Source: CAYTLQ01 sp964438715 (GTDB taxonomy: Bacteria; Bacteroidota; Ignavibacteria; Ignavibacteriales; Ignavibacteriaceae). From it: a stretch of 5,337 nucleotides of DNA. Positions within the stretch are counted from its first letter, which is position 1; each line of letters starts with the position of its first letter. Positions 4,977 through 5,337 of this stretch are shown here, piece after piece. A program made the translations under genes and the position numbers. Location of the stretch: the NCBI GenBank assembly GCA_964438715.1, contig CAYTLQ010000271.1, positions 1 through 5,337 of the forward strand, written 5' to 3'. Below the pieces are notes generated by a model that made no database searches, had not been told where the DNA came from, and saw nothing but the letters and a program-made list of their open reading frames with translations.

Positions 4977-5337
4977 TATGCCACCCCTTCAGGGTTTTAT
5001 GTTGAGATTGCATTTTTTTTTCTATAACAATATCAACCCTTTCGGGTTTCTGGGCAGCGGCAGTAATTTTGTTGTATTGCGGTGGGAATTTGCGTTTGGG
5101 TTTCATCGGGAAGTGGTTTGCGAATGGATATGCCATCCCTTTAGGGATTTATGTCGAGATTGCAATTTTGTTTCTATAACAATATCAACCCTTTCGGGTT
5201 TTTGTGCAGAGGTAGTAATTTTGTTGTAGTGTGGTGGGAATTTGTTTTTGGGTTTCAGCGGGAAGTGGTTTGCATATGGATATGCAGCCCCTGCAGGGTT
5301 GTATGGTGTGTTTGCAATTTTTTTTCTATAACAAGAT
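4977..5337 (+). repeat. Tandem array of the 152-bp double-hairpin unit
   Basis: The marker TCTATAAC occurs at 5021, 5173 and 5325, exactly 152 bases apart. Each unit runs TCTATAACAATATC, hairpin P1 (AACCC-TTTC-GGGTT at 5035-5048 and 5187-5200), a conserved spacer of about 85 bases, ATATG, hairpin P2 (ATCCC-TTTA-GGGAT at 5135-5148; CAGCCC-CTGCA-GGGTTG at 5285-5301), then about 38 bases to the next TCTATAAC. A partial unit end with P2 at 4983-4995 precedes the first full unit, and the array leaves the window in a further unit. No conserved reading frame is present: frames shift between copies. Confidence 0.88.

Noticed and set aside
4978..5229. Forward open frame of 83 codons across copies B and C
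   Set aside because: It lies entirely inside the tandem repeat. The two repeat periods are read in different frames because 152 is not a multiple of three, and there is no ribosome site or recognisable domain.
4245..5301. CRISPR array
   Set aside because: Repeats are short imperfect hairpins or 152-bp units with conserved spacers, unlike CRISPR repeats of 23-47 bases with unique spacers of similar length, and no cas gene is present.

Overview
The window is the 3' part of an aa3-type haem-copper cytochrome c oxidase operon on the + strand (1-4148), followed by a strong intrinsic terminator (4171-4207) and about 1.1 kb of gene-free, hairpin-rich repetitive DNA (4208-5337). The DNA is AT-rich. 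The subunit II start (MFSASN), the short subunit III and IV proteins, TTG and GTG starts in tight gene overlaps, and many short CCC-loop-GGG palindromes in intergenic DNA together suggest a member of the Bacteroidota/Ignavibacteriota/Chlorobiota (FCB) group, most likely Ignavibacteria-like. This placement is an inference from family resemblance, not from a marker gene.

Operon layout: end of subunit I (1-318, 5' end outside the window), subunit III (315-935, TTG start overlapping the previous stop), subunit IV (947-1249), subunit II (1264-1902), ctaB haem O synthase (1910-2779), and a polytopic membrane protein with a C-terminal cytochrome c domain (2802-4148). All are co-directional, with gaps from a 4-base overlap to 22 bases, so one transcript ending at the terminator is likely. 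Subunits I, II and III form the catalytic core: CuA in II accepts electrons, I reduces O2 and pumps protons, and III and IV stabilise the complex. CtaB farnesylates haem b on the route to haem A. Subunit II has no cytochrome c domain of its own, and the last gene supplies a membrane-tethered one, so it is a candidate electron donor to CuA. Its eight-helix part resembles a degenerate CydA (cytochrome bd subunit I) fold, the most unusual protein feature here.

Repeat region: a 152-bp unit carrying two small hairpins (P1 and P2) is present once just after the terminator (4219-4361) and as a tandem run at 4977-5337 that leaves the window. Between them, 4362-4976 is a mosaic of related single hairpins in both orientations, plus two copies of a 71-72-bp block holding the perfect palindrome TCCGTTAGCTAACGGA. 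No convincing gene, tRNA, CRISPR array or transposase was found there. The array looks like non-autonomous REP- or MITE-like palindromic elements. Some copies keep their stems by paired base changes.
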